Below, piece after piece: positions 1 through 8,670 of a stretch of 64,000 nucleotides of DNA; the first letter of the stretch is position 1, and every line of letters starts with the position of its first letter. The translations under genes and the position numbers were made by a program. This DNA comes from Anaerosporobacter sp031551385. GTDB lineage: Bacteria; Bacillota; Clostridia; Lachnospirales; Lachnospiraceae. A model generated the notes under the pieces. That model was given only the letters and a program-made list of their open reading frames with translations, was not told where the DNA came from and ran no database searches. The stretch lies in assembly GCF_031551385.1 (NCBI RefSeq), contig NZ_JAVBNS010000045.1:19402-83401 (forward strand), read 5' to 3'.

Positions 1-1193
1 ATTAAGCTTACATTAATTATGTCATAATAATCTGTTACTGGGCAGGAAAGTCCTTGTTCTTTTATTAAATGATTAAAAATGTCTTGATTAAAAACTCTAA
101 TAACAGAAAGACTCAATAGTGTTTCTTGCCATTGCGAATTCATATGATTAATAAACTGATTTACCAAAAGATTTCTATCTTGAAAAAGTGACTTTTTTAC
201 TATTACTTCAGGGTTATTAGAGTATTCTTTTTTGTATACTTCTATTGCTAAATTAATATAAATAGGAACACATTCAGTGCTATCAATTATTGAGTCAATT
301 AATTCAGATTCTTTTTTAGAAATATAGTGTTCTAGTAGCTCGCGGGCAGCATCTTCTGGAAATGACTTTAATTGATATATGTACATATCATCATTATTAT
401 CTAACCACTGTAACTTTTCTCGACTTGTAACAATAAATAGACCATGTCGAATTGTACCTATTAATTTCAATAACCACTCCTGTGATTCTGAATAAGGTTG
501 ACTTTGATAGTAAGAATCAAAAATAAAAATAGTATATTCTTCTGGATTTTTTTCCATATATCTTCTGATATCATATCCTAAATATATAGGCATAAGATTA
601 ATTAATTCTGAATCAGGCATACTAGGTATATTTTCAATTAACTTTCTATGTTCTGTATTGTTTATAATATTAATAATTTTGTTAACATTTTCAAAAATAC
701 TACTCACAGAAGGAGTTTTAGATAAAATTTCCAAGCCAGGAACCACCCCTGAAAGTAATTCGGAATTTTCTATTAATATATCACAAGAATTTGTAAAGAA
801 ATTATTTTTAAGATGATTCATAAAATCTTTATTAAGTACTTCTGAATGATTCTTATCCCAGTAAACTAATAATGCATAATCGAATATTGGACAACTTTTT
901 AAAAAAGCTTTTCTAATTTTTATTAAATTGTCAAGACTTTGTTGGTTCTTATCAATTTCAAATGAAATATGTATTATCTTCCTTTTGTATGAACTATTCT
1001 GAATTGTCTCCTTAATTTTTTCGATTAAACGTGTTTTTCCAATACCTCCAATACCATAAATAGCAATTGTTTTAAAATAATTTTTCTTTTGTATTTTTTG
1101 TTCACATTCTTGCATTATAATGTTCCGAATTTCTGTTCGATTTACAAATTCTTTTGTAGGACTTTTGAAAATGGTAGGTAAGTAATCTTTCAT
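1..1193 (-). CDS. P-loop NTPase, NB-ARC/STAND-like, 3' end outside window
   Basis: The frame is open from an ATG at 1193 to the left edge, giving 397 residues without a stop. An AGGAGAT ribosome binding site lies six bases before the ATG. The N-terminus has an F-V-N-R-T-E motif at residues 16-21, typical of the lead-in of NB-ARC/STAND ATPases, then a Walker A GIGGIGKT at 47-54. Further on come a hydrophobic strand ending in Asp (IFIFDS, Walker B-like), a sensor-1-like FIVTSR, and a LKSFPEDAARELL segment like the post-sensor helix of this family. There is no effector domain ahead of the P-loop, so any sensor or effector part must lie beyond the window. It starts 43 bases after a recombinase gene on the same strand, so the two may be co-transcribed. 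Such NTPases serve in regulation or phage defence; which applies here cannot be told. Confidence 0.8.
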   Translation of the reverse strand, partial: MKDYLPTIFKSPTKEFVNRTEIRNIIMQECEQKIQKKNYFKTIAIYGIGGIGKTRLIEKIKETIQNSSYKRKIIHISFEIDKNQQSLDNLIKIRKAFLKSCPIFDYALLVYWDKNHSEVLNKDFMNHLKNNFFTNSCDILIENSELLSGVVPGLEILSKTPSVSSIFENVNKIINIINNTEHRKLIENIPSMPDSELINLMPIYLGYDIRRYMEKNPEEYTIFIFDSYYQSQPYSESQEWLLKLIGTIRHGLFIVTSREKLQWLDNNDDMYIYQLKSFPEDAARELLEHYISKKESELIDSIIDSTECVPIYINLAIEVYKKEYSNNPEVIVKKSLFQDRNLLVNQFINHMNSQWQETLLSLSVIRVFNQDIFNHLIKEQGLSCPVTDYYDIINVSL

Positions 1194-1236
1194 TGGTATC
1201 TCCTATTATACTTTATGTTGTAATAATAATCATATA

Positions 1237-2082
1237 TTATCCTTCATTAACCCTCATAAGGTTTCGAGGATGCTTATTAAACAAAATATCTTTCTGCTTA
1301 ACATTAGATACATGAGTATATATTTCCGTGGTGCTAATCGAGCTATGTCCAAGCATACGTTGAATATACCGTATATCAACATCCTGCTCTAGTAAAAGAG
1401 TAGCAAAAGAATGGCGAAACATATGTGGGGTGATATGCTGATTGATTCCTGCAAGTTTTACATAATGATTTATCATAAAGCGAACAGACTGATCGGACAA
1501 TTTGTGTTGTAGTCTGTTCACAAAAAAATAGCCACAAGCATCAATATCAGACTTAAAGTGTTTCTGATATAGTAGTAAAGCAGAAAGAACGTCAGGATTG
1601 CCAATTTGTAGAATTCGTTCCTTTGCCCCTTTTCCATAAATCAATATAGTATTGTTTTCAAAATCAATATCTGTTGGTTTAAGGGAACAAAGTTCAGATA
1701 TACGCATTCCAGTAGCAAATAGTAATTCAATAACAGCAATATCCCGGATTGAGCAACGCAATTGGTAATCAGATTGTGCTTGCTCTTTTTGTGCATATAG
1801 TATGGACAAAAAGTTTTGTATAGATTGAAAGGAAATTGTTTTGGGTAAAAGTTTGGCTTCTCGAAAACGAATATCTAACTTGTCAAATGGGTTCTCAATT
1901 AAAAGCTCTTTGTATTCAAGATAATGAAAAAATGATTTTAAGCTGGCAATTTTTCGTTTTACAGTCGTAGGTTTATATTGCTCTAAATCGATTTTATAAG
2001 CTTTTAAGGTTTTATGGTCTAGTCTCTTTCTGTATTTGCAGTATTCTATGTATTCCATGATGCAGTTATCTAAAGTATTCAT
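1237..2082 (-). CDS. Tyrosine recombinase (XerC/D-like integrase), N-terminal domain shortened
   Basis: This 281-residue site-specific recombinase has the whole catalytic set: Arg127 (GMRISEL), Lys151 (GKGAKER), His220-x-x-Arg223 (PHMFRH), His246 (LGHSS) and nucleophile Tyr255. An AAGGAGCG ribosome binding site precedes the ATG at 2082. The N-terminal SAM-like core-binding domain is odd. KTLKAYKIDLEQY (24-36) runs directly into KPTTVKRKIASLKSFF (37-52), where XerC/XerD and most relatives carry roughly 30-40 more residues. It is followed on the same strand by the P-loop NTPase. It may be the integrase of a mobile element extending left of the window, or a decayed remnant whose catalytic half is intact. 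Confidence 0.88.
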   Translation of the reverse strand: MNTLDNCIMEYIEYCKYRKRLDHKTLKAYKIDLEQYKPTTVKRKIASLKSFFHYLEYKELLIENPFDKLDIRFREAKLLPKTISFQSIQNFLSILYAQKEQAQSDYQLRCSIRDIAVIELLFATGMRISELCSLKPTDIDFENNTILIYGKGAKERILQIGNPDVLSALLLYQKHFKSDIDACGYFFVNRLQHKLSDQSVRFMINHYVKLAGINQHITPHMFRHSFATLLLEQDVDIRYIQRMLGHSSISTTEIYTHVSNVKQKDILFNKHPRNLMRVNEG

Positions 2083-2221
2083 AAATAGTACGCTCCTTGT
2101 TTTTTTACTATTATGAGTAGTTAGTTATAAATTTCTCTATCCCTCAATTTTTAGAAAATACTACTCACAAAAACTACCTACATTAAAAAGCCAAAAGCAG
2201 ATAGAATTGTTCCTACATAAA

Positions 2222-2230
2222 TGTTATAAT
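2222..2230 (+). promoter_or_regulatory. Extended -10 promoter for the cysteine hydrolase gene
   Basis: TGTTATAAT is a perfect extended -10 (TG, one base, TATAAT), 38 bases before the ATG at 2268. No good -35 is visible, as expected for extended -10 promoters. The 185-base gap between the divergent recombinase and this gene shows nothing else distinctive. Confidence 0.5.
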
Positions 2231-2267
2231 TACTCTACATAAAAGTCAGAATTCTAAGGAGGACAAT

Positions 2268-2807
2268 ATGGTCTTACTAGTAATTGATACACAAAAGCTA
2301 ATAACAAATAATAAGCTATACAATTTTGAGGCTTTTGTTAGTAATATAAAAAAATTGATAAACGTAGCTAGACTAAATGATATAGAGGTTATTTATGTTC
2401 GTCATGATGATGGTGCAGAAAATGAATTAACAAAAGGTACAGAAGGATTTGAAATATATGAAGAATTCAAACCGCAACCAGATGAAAAAATATATGATAA
2501 AACAGTGAATAGTGCATTTAAAGATACGGGTTTATTAGAATATCTGAACACAAAAAAAGAAAAAGAGGTTGTTATCGTAGGGCTTCAAACAGAGTATTGC
2601 ATTGATGCCAGTATTAAATGTGCATTTGAACATGGTCTTCACGTAATTGTTCCAGAAAACGCAAATTCAACGGTAGATAATTTATTTATGACAGGTGGAG
2701 AGAGCTATAAGTATTATAATGAGTTTATCTGGAAAGACAGATATGCTGAGTGTATTTCGGTAGATGAGGTAATAAAAAAAATAAAAAGAAACGGAAACGT
2801 AAAATAG
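2268..2807 (+). CDS. Cysteine hydrolase, isochorismatase/nicotinamidase-like family
   Basis: This 179-residue soluble protein has the isochorismatase-like fold signature. The N-terminal strand LLVIDTQKLI contains the catalytic Asp (residue 7). The strand-turn VVIVGLQTEYCIDASIKCAFEHG contains the nucleophilic Cys after a Gln-Thr-Glu-Tyr turn. Such enzymes hydrolyse amides or ureido groups (nicotinamide, N-carbamoyl compounds) or vinyl ethers; the substrate cannot be set from sequence. AAGGAGG lies six bases before the ATG. It is divergent from the recombinase and followed 63 bases later by a DUF1232 protein, possibly in the same transcript. Confidence 0.85.
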   Translation: MVLLVIDTQKLITNNKLYNFEAFVSNIKKLINVARLNDIEVIYVRHDDGAENELTKGTEGFEIYEEFKPQPDEKIYDKTVNSAFKDTGLLEYLNTKKEKEVVIVGLQTEYCIDASIKCAFEHGLHVIVPENANSTVDNLFMTGGESYKYYNEFIWKDRYAECISVDEVIKKIKRNGNVK

Positions 2808-2870
2808 AAATATAAGATAGAGATACGATAAGGAAGAAAAACAGAAAAAAATCACATAGGAGACGTAAAG

Positions 2871-3239
2871 ATGGATTTAAAAAACCGTGCCAAAAAGTTA
2901 AAAGCAGATATTCCTGCTATTTTTTTATCATTAAAAGATAAGGAGACACCTATTATTGCAAAGATATTTGCAGGCATAACGATTGGCTATGCTCTTTCGC
3001 CAATTGATTTGATTCCTGACTTTATACCAGTTTTGGGGTATTTAGATGATGTGATTTTATTGCCAGTTTTGGTTTCGTTGACAGTAAGGTTTATACCAAA
3101 AGAAGTATTTGAGAAGAATCGTAAACAGGCAGAGAATCTATGGAAAGATGGAAAACCTAAGAAATGGTTTTATGCAATTCCAATCGTACTTATATGGTTA
3201 TTAATTGTTTGGCTGATTATTAAAGTCCTTATTAATTAA
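2871..3239 (+). CDS. DUF1232 (YkvA-like) small membrane protein
   Basis: This 122-residue protein carries the DUF1232 core as GYALSPIDLIPDFIPVLGYLDDV (about residues 39-61), a hydrophobic hairpin with conserved Pro, Asp and Leu. A C-terminal membrane helix follows (WFYAIPIVLIWLLIVWLIIKVL). The family is widespread, membrane-associated and of unknown biochemical role. TAGGAGA precedes the ATG. It is probably co-transcribed with the upstream cysteine hydrolase, with no terminator visible between them. Confidence 0.85.
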   Translation: MDLKNRAKKLKADIPAIFLSLKDKETPIIAKIFAGITIGYALSPIDLIPDFIPVLGYLDDVILLPVLVSLTVRFIPKEVFEKNRKQAENLWKDGKPKKWFYAIPIVLIWLLIVWLIIKVLIN

Positions 3240-3396
3240 TGTTCTTTTATACATTTTATGGTGTCACGGAAAAAGATGTGAGAGACTGTACAGAACGGTG
3301 TAATATGCTGGTGACTATTGCATCTAACTCATGTTTCTAATGAATATAAATCTTGGAATTCTACCAAAAAAATGTTATGATAAAATACGGAAACAA

Positions 3397-3430
3397 AAAA
3401 GGTTTCGAACCATTTGGTCGAAACCTTTTA
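3397..3430. terminator. Hairpin terminator
   Basis: AAAAGGTTTCGA (3397-3408) pairs perfectly with TCGAAACCTTTT (3418-3429) around a 9-base loop, with A and T tracts on the two sides. It lies after the DUF1232 gene and before the next gene. The rest of 3240-3496 shows nothing recognisable. Confidence 0.7.
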
Positions 3431-3496
3431 ACAAGTAACAAAACATGCATACGCTAAGACGAAATGTTATATAATAACGAAAGATAGGTGATACGT

Positions 3497-3859
3497 ATGA
3501 GAAAAAAAATTTTGGGATTACCCTTTTACATTATGTTTTTTGCATTTGCGTTATTAATAGAAATCTATTGCTATTTAGAATGGAGAAAAGACAGTGTTTC
3601 TATAATTGGAACAAGCGTAGTGTTTTTGATTTCGTTGTATCTTCTTTTAGATTGCATTATGAACGAGATGAATAAAAGAAAAGAGGAGTATTATAATATT
3701 ATAGAAGAGCAATATAAACAAATGAATATATTAGTAGATCAAAGGGTTGGAGAGGCAAAAGAGGAGTTATTGCGTCGGCAAAAATCAAGTGTAGAAGTAT
3801 TATTAAAAGCGCAAAAGAGTTTTACAGAGGCAATTATTAAGGATAATAATAAAAAATAA
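3497..3859 (+). CDS. Small membrane protein with cytoplasmic coiled coil, unknown function
   Basis: This 120-residue protein is not recognised. It has two hydrophobic segments (about residues 6-24 and 35-53) in a short hairpin. A highly charged helical tail follows, rich in Glu, Lys and Gln (EEQYKQMNILVDQRVGEAKE and onward), which is likely coiled coil and cytoplasmic. I chose the ATG at 3497, which has AGGTG six bases upstream, over a GTG nine bases earlier that overlaps this site. It lies 35 bases before the exonuclease gene on the same strand, so the two may form an operon. Confidence 0.65.
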   Translation: MRKKILGLPFYIMFFAFALLIEIYCYLEWRKDSVSIIGTSVVFLISLYLLLDCIMNEMNKRKEEYYNIIEEQYKQMNILVDQRVGEAKEELLRRQKSSVEVLLKAQKSFTEAIIKDNNKK

Positions 3860-3894
3860 TAACGCCTACACTTTATAAGTTAGGAGGTGAAAGA

Positions 3895-4848
3895 ATGGAT
3901 TACATTGTTTTTGATTTGGAATGGAATCAAAGTCCTTATGGAAAAAGAACAGAGGTAAAAGAAATTCCTTTTGAAATTATAGAAATTGGAGCAGTCAAAC
4001 TGAATGAAAAGAAGGAAGTAGTAAGCAGTTTTAATCGTTTAATTAAACCGCAAATCTATAATGAAATTCATTCAATTACCAAAGAGATTATACATATAGA
4101 AATAAGTGATTTGCTAAAAGAGGAATCATTTGAAAATGTCATAAAAGATTTCTTTGCATGGTGTGGAGATGATTATCGTTTTGCAACATGGGGGAACATG
4201 GATTTAATAGAGTTACAGAGGAATCTGGACTACTATGCCATGGATGGGTACATTGATAACCCTATTGTATTTTACGATGTTCAAAAGTTGTTTGCAATGT
4301 GTTACTATGAAGATCGAGTTTCAAGAACACTGGAGTTTGCAGTAGATGTAGTGAAGCTTGATAAGACGGAAGAATTCCATAGGGCATATGTAGACGCAAA
4401 ATATACAGCAGAGATTTTTAAGATGTTGGATCATGATATCGTAGATAATTATTATTCGATAGATTGCTTTCATAATCCAAAGACAAAAGAAGAAGAGATT
4501 CATCTATATTACGAAACGTATTATAAGTTTATATCAAGGGAATTTGAATCGAAAGAAGCTATTATGGAGAGCAAAGATATCAATGGTATTATATGCCATA
4601 CTTGTAATCAACGAATTGCGAAGAAGATTCGATGGTTTACAACCAATTCTAAAACATATTATAGCTTAGGATATTGTAAAAAGCATGGATACATTAAGAA
4701 TAAAATTCGAATTAAGAAGGCAACGAATAATAACGTATATGCTGTTAAAGTGGTGAAAGCCGTTAATGAAGAAGATGCGGGATTATTAATGAAACGATAT
4801 ACAGAAGCGAAATTAAGAAAAAAAGAAAAACGATTAAAAGTGATATAG
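3895..4848 (+). CDS. DEDDh-type 3'-5' exonuclease with C-terminal Cys cluster
   Basis: This 317-residue protein has an N-terminal exonuclease domain of the DnaQ/RNase T superfamily. Exo I is FDLEWN (Asp7, Glu9), HSITKEI is part of Exo II context, an Asp lies in ATWGNMDLIEL, and Exo III is HRAYVDAKYTAEI with the general-base His and metal Asp of the DEDDh subclass. After about residue 210 a Cys-His-rich module (ICHTCNQR, then YCKKHGY) may bind zinc and recognise nucleic acid, followed by a basic tail. It resembles KapD/Eri-like nucleases, so RNA trimming is as likely as DNA processing. TAGGAGGTGAAAGA precedes the ATG. Confidence 0.85.
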   Translation: MDYIVFDLEWNQSPYGKRTEVKEIPFEIIEIGAVKLNEKKEVVSSFNRLIKPQIYNEIHSITKEIIHIEISDLLKEESFENVIKDFFAWCGDDYRFATWGNMDLIELQRNLDYYAMDGYIDNPIVFYDVQKLFAMCYYEDRVSRTLEFAVDVVKLDKTEEFHRAYVDAKYTAEIFKMLDHDIVDNYYSIDCFHNPKTKEEEIHLYYETYYKFISREFESKEAIMESKDINGIICHTCNQRIAKKIRWFTTNSKTYYSLGYCKKHGYIKNKIRIKKATNNNVYAVKVVKAVNEEDAGLLMKRYTEAKLRKKEKRLKVI

Positions 4849-4860
4849 GAAAAAAGAAAC

Positions 4861-4908
4861 GCCTTGTAAATGTTAATGGAATCTAACATTTGCAAGGCTA
4901 TATTTTTA
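4861..4908. terminator. Bidirectional terminator between convergent genes
   Basis: GCCTTGTAAATGTTA (4861-4875) pairs with TAACATTTGCAAGGC (4884-4898), with one mismatch, followed by TATATTTTTAT. It lies between the convergent exonuclease and carboxypeptidase genes and partly reaches the stop codon of the latter. Confidence 0.75.
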
Positions 4909-6426
4909 TAGATTAAAATCATCAAAATGTCGTGCAAATTTCTTTTGATAATAAGCTTTCCTACGCTTTTTGCGTGGGTAAACAATAGTAAAATAATAGA
5001 TAAGGAACAATATAATAAATACAGCGATAACACCAATGATTATAAATGGTTTAATATCTTTCTTTGCCTTAGCAGATACGGCAGAGCTTAATGTACTTGT
5101 GACAGACTCGTCTGTACTTGTACCACTATCTAATAAAGCGACAGACTCTAATGTGGGTTTATCCGATGCGGAGTAGTATATATTAAGCTTACCTATTGTC
5201 TTGCTATCAAATGTATATGTGATATCACCTATAATTTCATTGTTACTTTGTACTTTTGGTGTGTCATATAGGTTCATACTTTGAATAACATCCTTTTGAG
5301 AAGCACCAACAGGAAGGATATAGTTGCTTGAGTTATCTGTATAAATCAAAGGAGTCGAAGTATCAAATATAGAGTTAAATCTAGTAAATAAAATAGAGTT
5401 GTCCATAGATAGAGTAGCATCTGATTCATCTACAGAGAACGCCTCATAGTTATCGAATCCAAAATCAAATAGTTTAATCGTGTCTTTATACTGATCGGTA
5501 GCAGTTGATTTCATTACAACACAGATTAATTCCACACCATCTTTGCTTGCAAACGAAACAAGCGTGTTGCGAGCCGTGTTGGTATATCCTGTTTTACCAC
5601 CAATACAAGCATCATATTTCTTTGTGAGCTTGTAACCAAGCATTAACTGTTGATGTGTGGCTATTGGGAATTCGGTATCGCATTTGTTCGTTACGGGAAT
5701 AACATATGTTTTTGTACCTGTAATCTTACGAAATGTTTCATTCTTCATTGCTTCCTGAGAAATCAGTGCCATATCATAAGCACAAGTATAATGATCATCA
5801 TTGTGTAAACCATGAGCATTTACAAAGTGCGTATTCTCACAACCAAGTTCTTTTGCTTTGGCATTCATCATATCAGCAAAGTTATCAATCGTACCACCAA
5901 CATGTTCACCAACAGCACTAGCAACTTCGTTAGCAGAGGCTAACATTACAGCATATAAACACTGTTCCATTGTTAGTTGCTCGCCTTCTTGACGGGCAAT
6001 ATGTGTACTTCCTGGCTCAATTCCAAAGACGGCATTATGAGAGAATGTAACGATTTCATTCAAGGAACAATTATCTAAGGCAACTAGAGTAGTCATGATT
6101 TTTGTTATACTAGCGGGATATAATTTTTCGTGAGCATTTTTTTCATATAAGATTAAGCCTGAAGATGCATCAATTAGAATGGCAGCTTCCGAAGTAAGGC
6201 TATCTTTAAACTTTGGCCATTTAAACTTTTTTGAGTCAGTATCAGTAGTCTTCTTATCAGACGTATCAGAAGCGTCTGTAGTGTCTTCAGCAGAGACATT
6301 CGCAGTGAATTCAATTATTGAAGTCTGTGACGAATTCATTTTTGTAGTTTCAGCATGTACCGTCGTAAATCCTATATTGGACAGCAACAGAGTTGCTGCT
6401 AAAATCATTGTTAAAATACGTTTCAT
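4906..6426 (-). CDS. dacA: D-alanyl-D-alanine carboxypeptidase (PBP5/DacA family, S11)
   Basis: This 506-residue penicillin-binding protein removes the terminal D-Ala from peptidoglycan pentapeptides outside the membrane. It has a signal peptide (MKRILTMILAATLLLSNIGF, cleavage near HAE), then a Ser/Thr/Asp-rich linker. The active-site motifs are SxxK as SITK in PASITKIM, SxN as SAN in SANEVAS, and KTG in GGKTGYT. A C-terminal membrane helix (FIIIGVIAVFIILFLIYYF) and a basic tail anchor it. The frame stays open 15 codons upstream, but the ATG at 6426 is the one that begins a proper signal peptide. GAGAGG lies 13 bases upstream, a somewhat long spacing. It appears to be a single-gene transcript. 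Confidence 0.93.
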   Translation of the reverse strand: MKRILTMILAATLLLSNIGFTTVHAETTKMNSSQTSIIEFTANVSAEDTTDASDTSDKKTTDTDSKKFKWPKFKDSLTSEAAILIDASSGLILYEKNAHEKLYPASITKIMTTLVALDNCSLNEIVTFSHNAVFGIEPGSTHIARQEGEQLTMEQCLYAVMLASANEVASAVGEHVGGTIDNFADMMNAKAKELGCENTHFVNAHGLHNDDHYTCAYDMALISQEAMKNETFRKITGTKTYVIPVTNKCDTEFPIATHQQLMLGYKLTKKYDACIGGKTGYTNTARNTLVSFASKDGVELICVVMKSTATDQYKDTIKLFDFGFDNYEAFSVDESDATLSMDNSILFTRFNSIFDTSTPLIYTDNSSNYILPVGASQKDVIQSMNLYDTPKVQSNNEIIGDITYTFDSKTIGKLNIYYSASDKPTLESVALLDSGTSTDESVTSTLSSAVSAKAKKDIKPFIIIGVIAVFIILFLIYYFTIVYPRKKRRKAYYQKKFARHFDDFNL

Positions 6427-6557
6427 AATAATGCAATTACCTCTCTTTGTTTGGTCATTCATAATATCCATTATAAGTTATTTCCTTTTGTGAGGCAATA
6501 GATAAATGTTACTGTTTACACAAAATGTTTACAGTTTGGATTGAAACAGTAACAGAT

Positions 6558-6597
6558 AAATACCAAGTGATGGCAGAAAGAATCACTTGGTATTTAT
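6558..6597 (-). terminator. Terminator of the V-type ATPase operon
   Basis: AAATACCAAGTGAT (6558-6571) is perfectly complementary to ATCACTTGGTATTT (6582-6595). It stands directly after the last operon gene (subunit D) on the minus strand. Confidence 0.75.
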
Positions 6598-6619
6598 CAT
6601 ATAAGCTATTTTGTTTTAT

Positions 6620-7237
6620 TTAGCCGCGCTTCATACGCTTTATAACTTTAAGTCTTGTGAATTCTTCACGTTCCTTTTCCTCAAGTGCATTTTGAATGTC
6701 AGTTACCAATGTGGTATAGTGAGGAATCGTTATGTTTTTAAGGGCATTTGCACGTTTTTGTGTTTTCTTAATATTGGTTGCAAGTCGGTAAGCAGAAGTT
6801 TCGACCATGGAAAGGCGAATTGTTAATTCCTTTACTCTATTAAAATGCTTACAAGCCTCATCAAGTGCTAAGTTAGTACCATAGTAAGAATAGGAAGGGG
6901 TAAGAGGTGAATTGTCATAATCAACAAGTGGAATCTCTGTACCCATGATACTACGTGTTTTAATCGTAATAGAATCTTCTTCTGGAACTGTCTTACTCAA
7001 TACTTGAACCGTATTAATTCCCATCTTAATATTTGCCTTTTGAAGAGCAATATAGGCGGATGTAAATGTATTATCTATTTCCGATTGAATACCCTTTGCT
7101 TTATCAATGAGTTCCATTAGCTCACGAATAAGAATATTTCTTTTCTTATCCATAAGGTCAAAACCTTGTCTAGATAGGGCTAAGGAGTTTTTCGCAAGGA
7201 TTAGATTTCCTTTGGTGGGAAAAGTATTTGGATCCAT
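6620..7237 (-). CDS. ntpD: V/A-type ATPase subunit D (central stalk)
   Basis: This 205-residue subunit forms the long coiled-coil rotor axle inside the A3B3 head. The N-terminal FPTKGNLILAKNSLALSRQGFDLMDKKR region and the C-terminal helix with TIRLSMVETSAYRLATNIKKTQKRANALKNITIP are hallmarks of the NtpD/AtpD family. The length is usual for the family. It is the last gene of the operon, 14 bases after subunit B, with AAGGATG upstream of the ATG. Confidence 0.95.
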   Translation of the reverse strand: MDPNTFPTKGNLILAKNSLALSRQGFDLMDKKRNILIRELMELIDKAKGIQSEIDNTFTSAYIALQKANIKMGINTVQVLSKTVPEEDSITIKTRSIMGTEIPLVDYDNSPLTPSYSYYGTNLALDEACKHFNRVKELTIRLSMVETSAYRLATNIKKTQKRANALKNITIPHYTTLVTDIQNALEEKEREEFTRLKVIKRMKRG

Positions 7238-7251
7238 ATACTCACCATCCT

Positions 7252-8658
7252 TTATTCTTCGTCGGAAATAGTTTCGTTAGCAGCAGGAGCATGATAATAT
7301 TTATCAAGAATCTTCGTATCAACACGGTCGAGTTCTTCTCTAGGAAGGATCGTAAGGAGTTTCCAACCAAGGTTTAAAGTTTCAGCGATTGTTCTATCTT
7401 CCATAAGCCCTTGAGAGATGAATTCGTTTTCAAATGAAGTACCGAATTGTAAGTATTTCTTATCAATAGGGGATAGTTCATCTTCACCGATAACACTTGC
7501 TAATGCTCTTGCTTCACCCACACGAGCGTAAGAAGAGAATAATTGGTTCGCAAGGTCTTGGTGGTCTTCTCTTGTATATCCTTCACCGATACCATCCTTC
7601 ATAAGACGAGATAATGAAGGCAATACGTTAATTGGAGGATAGACTGCTTTTTGATGAAGAGCACGCTCAAGAACGATTTGCCCTTCTGTAATGTATCCTG
7701 TTAAGTCTGGAATTGGATGTGTAATATCATCATTCGGCATTGTAAGGATTGGAATTTGTGTTACCGAACCTTTGCTGCCTTTTACGATACCAGCACGTTC
7801 ATAAAGTGTTGCTAACTCACTGTATAGATATCCAGGGTAACCTTTTCTACTTGGAATCTCTCCTTTTGAAGAAGAAACTTCACGCATTGCTTCTGCGAAA
7901 GAAGTCATATCTGTTAATACAACTAAGATATGCATACCTTTTTCATAAGCAAGATATTCGGCAGCAGTAAGGGCTACTTTAGGCGTAATTAATCTCTCTA
8001 CAACTGGGTCATTAGCAAGGTTTAAGAACATAACAACGTGAGAACTTGCGCCACTTTCCTCGAATGTACGGCGGAAGAATTCTGCAACGTCATGCTTTAA
8101 GCCCATTGCACCAAATACAATAGCAAATTCTTCATCGGAATTTTCACCAAGAGAAGCTTGCTTAACAATCTGTGCGGCTAACTGATCATGAGGAAGACCA
8201 TTACCTGAAAAGATCGGTAATTTTTGACCACGAATTAATGTAGTAAGGCAGTCGATTGTAGAAATACCAGTTTTTATGAAGTTACGTGGGTATTCTCTTG
8301 AACAAGGGTTAAGAGGTTCTCCGTTAACATTCTTTCTTACATCAGAAATGATTGGTCCAAGTCCATCGATTGGTTCACCAATACCATTAAAGACACGTCC
8401 AAGGATTTCTTCGGATAAGGCAATTTCCATTGGATGTCCAGTTAATTTCGTATGTGTATTCTTTAAGGACATTTCTTCTGTTCCTTCGAATACCTGAATA
8501 ACTGCTTTATCTTCATAGACTTCAACAATTCTTCCAAGTTTATGTTGTGTACCCTCTACGGTTAATTCAACGATTTCATCATAGGCAGCGCCTTGCACAC
8601 CTTCTAAGACAATAAGAGGGCCATTGATTTCACTAAGTCCTAAATATTCAATTGACAT
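7252..8658 (-). CDS. ntpB: V/A-type ATPase subunit B (non-catalytic)
   Basis: This 468-residue subunit alternates with A in the A3B3 hexamer. It keeps family motifs such as ISTIDCLTTLIRGQKLPIFS and GLPHDQLAAQI where A has its P-loop, so it lacks a canonical Walker A, as expected. SYARVGEARALASVIGEDEL near the C-terminus is also typical. It lies 12 bases after the A gene with GGAGGG upstream of the ATG. Subunits A and B together bind nucleotide at their interfaces. Confidence 0.96.
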   Translation of the reverse strand: MSIEYLGLSEINGPLIVLEGVQGAAYDEIVELTVEGTQHKLGRIVEVYEDKAVIQVFEGTEEMSLKNTHTKLTGHPMEIALSEEILGRVFNGIGEPIDGLGPIISDVRKNVNGEPLNPCSREYPRNFIKTGISTIDCLTTLIRGQKLPIFSGNGLPHDQLAAQIVKQASLGENSDEEFAIVFGAMGLKHDVAEFFRRTFEESGASSHVVMFLNLANDPVVERLITPKVALTAAEYLAYEKGMHILVVLTDMTSFAEAMREVSSSKGEIPSRKGYPGYLYSELATLYERAGIVKGSKGSVTQIPILTMPNDDITHPIPDLTGYITEGQIVLERALHQKAVYPPINVLPSLSRLMKDGIGEGYTREDHQDLANQLFSSYARVGEARALASVIGEDELSPIDKKYLQFGTSFENEFISQGLMEDRTIAETLNLGWKLLTILPREELDRVDTKILDKYYHAPAANETISDEE

Positions 8659-8670
8659 TTTAAACCCTCC

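Noticed and set aside
4659..5036. 125-residue hydrophobic open frame across the end of the exonuclease and carboxypeptidase genes
   Set aside because: It crosses a strong terminator and is antisense to the 3' end of the exonuclease gene, with no ribosome binding site.
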